NCBI GenBank assembly: GCA_050693935.1
Contig: JBOGWU010000307.1
Span: 1-15,669 of the forward strand
Direction: 5' to 3'
DNA from: WHSV01 sp050693935
GTDB taxonomy: Bacteria; Actinomycetota; CADDZG01; WHSQ01
DNA length: 15,669 nucleotides
Part shown: positions 14,156 to 15,669 of the stretch, piece by piece
How positions within the stretch are numbered: the stretch's first letter is position 1
How the letters are laid out: each line of letters starts with the position of its first letter
Notes under the pieces: generated by a model
What the model was told of the DNA's origin: nothing
Seen by the model: only the letters and a program-made list of their open reading frames with translations
The model's database searches: none
Program-made: the position numbers and the translations under genes

Positions 14156-14805
14156 GCCGATTCCGCGTGCCTGATGAGGTAGTCGGACTGGATCGCGTTA
14201 CGGTCCTCGAACGACCACACCATTCCGAACTCGGGCAGATTGACGGTGTGACTCGAGGCCTTAGCGATGTAGGCGGGCGACCCCGGCACGGTTGAGAAGA
14301 CCGTGTTCTGCAGCGTCGTCGTGCTGCCGTCCGGCCCCTGGTAGGGGGCCATCTCCGAGCTGAGGAAGTCGTCGATGCGAAGCGTCCCGGCTCCGTCACG
14401 AATCTCATGGCTGATCTTCGCCCGACGAACGTCAAGGACTTCGCCGACGAGCCCCGCCAAATCGGCCAGAGGGCCGCCGAGCTTGCCGCCGTAGGCATCC
14501 ACGAGGGCGTTGAGCTGCTCGTCGGTGGCGCGATCGTCGACAAACATCACGATCTTCCACGACCCGGGGACGAGAACGTTTCCCGGGATCCTCACGACGC
14601 TCGCGAGGTTCAACCCACCGATATCGACTCCATTGATCGTGCCGGCGTCGAAATGGTAGGCGATGAATGCGTCGCACGATCCTCCATCGGGATCCTCTCC
14701 GATCCAGCAGGGACACAACACGTCGCAAGAGCAGGCCTCCAGCAGCGACCCATGTAGCTCGTAGACGAGGTCCTCGGATGCCACCTTGTTCTGCACAACC
14801 GTCAT
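14152..14805 (-). CDS. DUF1326 domain protein
   Basis: 217 residues. The diagnostic N-terminal Cys cluster is 'ACSCDVLCPCW' (C25, C27, C31, C33), with C44 in 'GGSCDAF' just after; it could bind a metal, though this is unproven. The rest is a beta-rich soluble domain with 'PGSWKIVMFVDDRATDEQ' and a C-terminal 'MVWSFEDRNAIQSDY'. The ATG at 14805 is chosen over an upstream in-frame start at 14976 because AAAGGG lies a short distance upstream. The 57 extra residues would also run across the divergent promoter and lack family resemblance. First gene of the DUF1326-DUF2182 operon, a pairing often seen in bacteria; function is unknown. Confidence 0.88.
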   Translation of the reverse strand: MTVVQNKVASEDLVYELHGSLLEACSCDVLCPCWIGEDPDGGSCDAFIAYHFDAGTINGVDIGGLNLASVVRIPGNVLVPGSWKIVMFVDDRATDEQLNALVDAYGGKLGGPLADLAGLVGEVLDVRRAKISHEIRDGAGTLRIDDFLSSEMAPYQGPDGSTTTLQNTVFSTVPGSPAYIAKASSHTVNLPEFGMVWSFEDRNAIQSDYLIRHAESA

Positions 14806-14856
14806 GGCCGTCACCCTTTCCGTTCGCGGATGCTTTTGGGCATTCTGCGGAGGGCT

Positions 14857-14875
14857 GTTGCAACGGTGTTGCAAC
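14857..14875. promoter_or_regulatory. Twin GTTGCAAC palindromes, candidate operator
   Basis: GTTGCAAC, itself a perfect 8-bp palindrome, occurs at 14857-14864 and 14868-14875, separated by GGT, so the copies are 11 bp apart (one helical turn). The 19-bp site lies between the DUF1326 start and the divergent hydrolase start and could regulate either or both. The cognate regulator is not evident. Confidence 0.5.
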
Positions 14876-14888
14876 GAAGACTCGTAGC

Positions 14889-14912
14889 GTCTGGACAGGA
14901 AAGCTTCCAGAC
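14889..14912. promoter_or_regulatory. Inverted repeat in the hydrolase leader
   Basis: GTCTGGA (14889-14895) and TCCAGAC (14906-14912) form a 7-bp inverted repeat with a 10-nt spacer, ending 17 nt before the hydrolase ribosome site. It may be an operator or an RNA hairpin in the 5' leader. Confidence 0.4.
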
Positions 14913-14941
14913 ACAAGAGTGGTGGTGACGGGAGGCAAGAG

Positions 14942-15669
14942 ATGAGGGCACGCGAACCGGATAATTCCGGATACATCGTGCGAGACGGTGTAAACGTCTA
15001 CTACGAGGTCTTCGGCGACGGCGAACCCACAGTTCTGCTTATGCCGACGCATCCGATCGTCCATTCGCTCATGTGGAAAGGCCAGGTCGCATACCTGGCG
15101 CGGCACTTCCGCGTGATCACCTTCGACCCGCGCGGCAACGGGAAGTCGGACCGCCCCCTGGACCCCGCGGCTCACGACGATTCTCAGCACGTCTCCGACG
15201 CCCTTCAGGTGATGGACGAGACCGCCACGGACCGGGCCGTGGTGGTTGGCTTGTGCCGTGGGGCAGGATGGGCCCTTCAGTTCGGAGCGGATCATCCGGA
15301 ACGCGTTCTAGGAGTGGTGTCGATCTCCGCGGGCCTCCCCTTCCTTGCGCCGCCACATCCTCATCGAGTTGTGTACTCGTTCGACGAGGAGCTCGGCACG
15401 GACGAGGGATGGGCCAAGCACAATCGCCACTTCTGGAAGCGTGACTATAGGTCCTTCGTCGAGTTCTTCTTCGAGCAGCTCCTGCCGGAACCTCACTCCA
15501 CGAAGCAATGGGAAGACTGCGTTGACTGGGCTATGGAGAGTTCGGTCGAGGCGATGCTCGCCGCCGAAGACGGAAAGCCCTCGCCTGCTTCTGAGGAAGA
15601 GTCTGTAGAGCTCCTCCGCAAGCTGACCTGTCCGACGCTTTTCATCCACGGTCGCCTGGATGCTTGCCA
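14942..15669 (+). CDS. Alpha/beta hydrolase (3' end outside window)
   Basis: The first 242 codons of an alpha/beta-fold hydrolase. It opens with 'YIVRDGVNVYYEVFGDGEPT' (11-30), typical of the family, then an oxyanion-region 'LLMPTHP' and 'VITFDPRGNGKSDRP' (58-72). The nucleophile elbow is 'VVVGLCRGAGWAL' (100-112): Cys105 stands where Ser is usual. The catalytic Asp is expected in the 'LFIHGRLDA' segment at the window edge, and the His lies beyond it. The ATG at 14942 has GGGAGG (14930-14935) 6 nt upstream. It is divergent from the DUF1326 operon. Related proteins in actinomycetotes can be longer and fused to other domains, which cannot be checked here. Substrate is unknown. Confidence 0.85.
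   Translation, partial: MRAREPDNSGYIVRDGVNVYYEVFGDGEPTVLLMPTHPIVHSLMWKGQVAYLARHFRVITFDPRGNGKSDRPLDPAAHDDSQHVSDALQVMDETATDRAVVVGLCRGAGWALQFGADHPERVLGVVSISAGLPFLAPPHPHRVVYSFDEELGTDEGWAKHNRHFWKRDYRSFVEFFFEQLLPEPHSTKQWEDCVDWAMESSVEAMLAAEDGKPSPASEEESVELLRKLTCPTLFIHGRLDAC

Noticed and set aside
14806..14976. 57-residue N-terminal extension of the DUF1326 ORF
   Set aside because: It would cover the divergent promoter and overlap the hydrolase start; a ribosome site precedes the ATG at 14805.
14432..15295. 287-codon minus-strand ORF
   Set aside because: Crosses two confident genes in other frames and has shadow-like composition.

Overview
The window looks like chromosomal DNA from a GC-rich actinomycetote, probably an environmental or deep-branching lineage. 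This rests on GC-rich codon choice, frequent GTG/TTG starts, the class III cyclase/STAND-ATPase/TPR regulator architecture, a proline-rich two-helix membrane protein of actinobacterial type, and DUF1326/DUF2182 and DUF1704 genes. I see no rRNA, tRNA, CRISPR array, insertion sequence or phage gene. Genes are dense; the longest gaps are 277 bp (9894-10170), 241 bp (8681-8921) and 218 bp (6361-6578).

Left part (1-6360): the 3' end of a TPR regulator runs rightward. It converges on a leftward two-gene unit read in the order 6360 to 674. The first gene encodes a nucleotide cyclase domain fused to a STAND-type ATPase and TPR repeats. The second starts inside its stop codon (TTGA overlap) and encodes a nucleotide-transporter-like membrane domain, a HEAT-repeat middle and a C-terminal cyclic-nucleotide-binding domain. 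Together they could make and sense a cyclic nucleotide.

Middle part (6411-9893, all leftward): a proline-rich membrane-anchored protein with tandem repeats; then a MarR-GNAT fusion regulator with a recognisable promoter/operator; then an enolase-superfamily enzyme with altered catalytic positions. The enolase gene is followed, in the same frame after its stop, by 55 open codons of unknown meaning.

Right part (10177-13400, rightward): a BNR-type beta-propeller gene broken by two compensating frameshifts. It is followed by a translationally coupled pair: a DUF1704 'QEGLA' metallopeptidase-like protein (HEVGTH motif) and a GshB-like ATP-grasp ligase that begins at a TTG overlapping the peptidase stop. 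A ligase plus a possible reversing peptidase is the most intriguing system here.

Right edge (13397-15669): a leftward DUF1326-DUF2182 pair (ATGA overlap), whose last gene shares overlapping stop codons with the ATP-grasp gene. Divergent from it is an alpha/beta hydrolase, cut off by the window end, with Cys in the nucleophile position. The divergent promoter region carries a twin-palindrome candidate operator.
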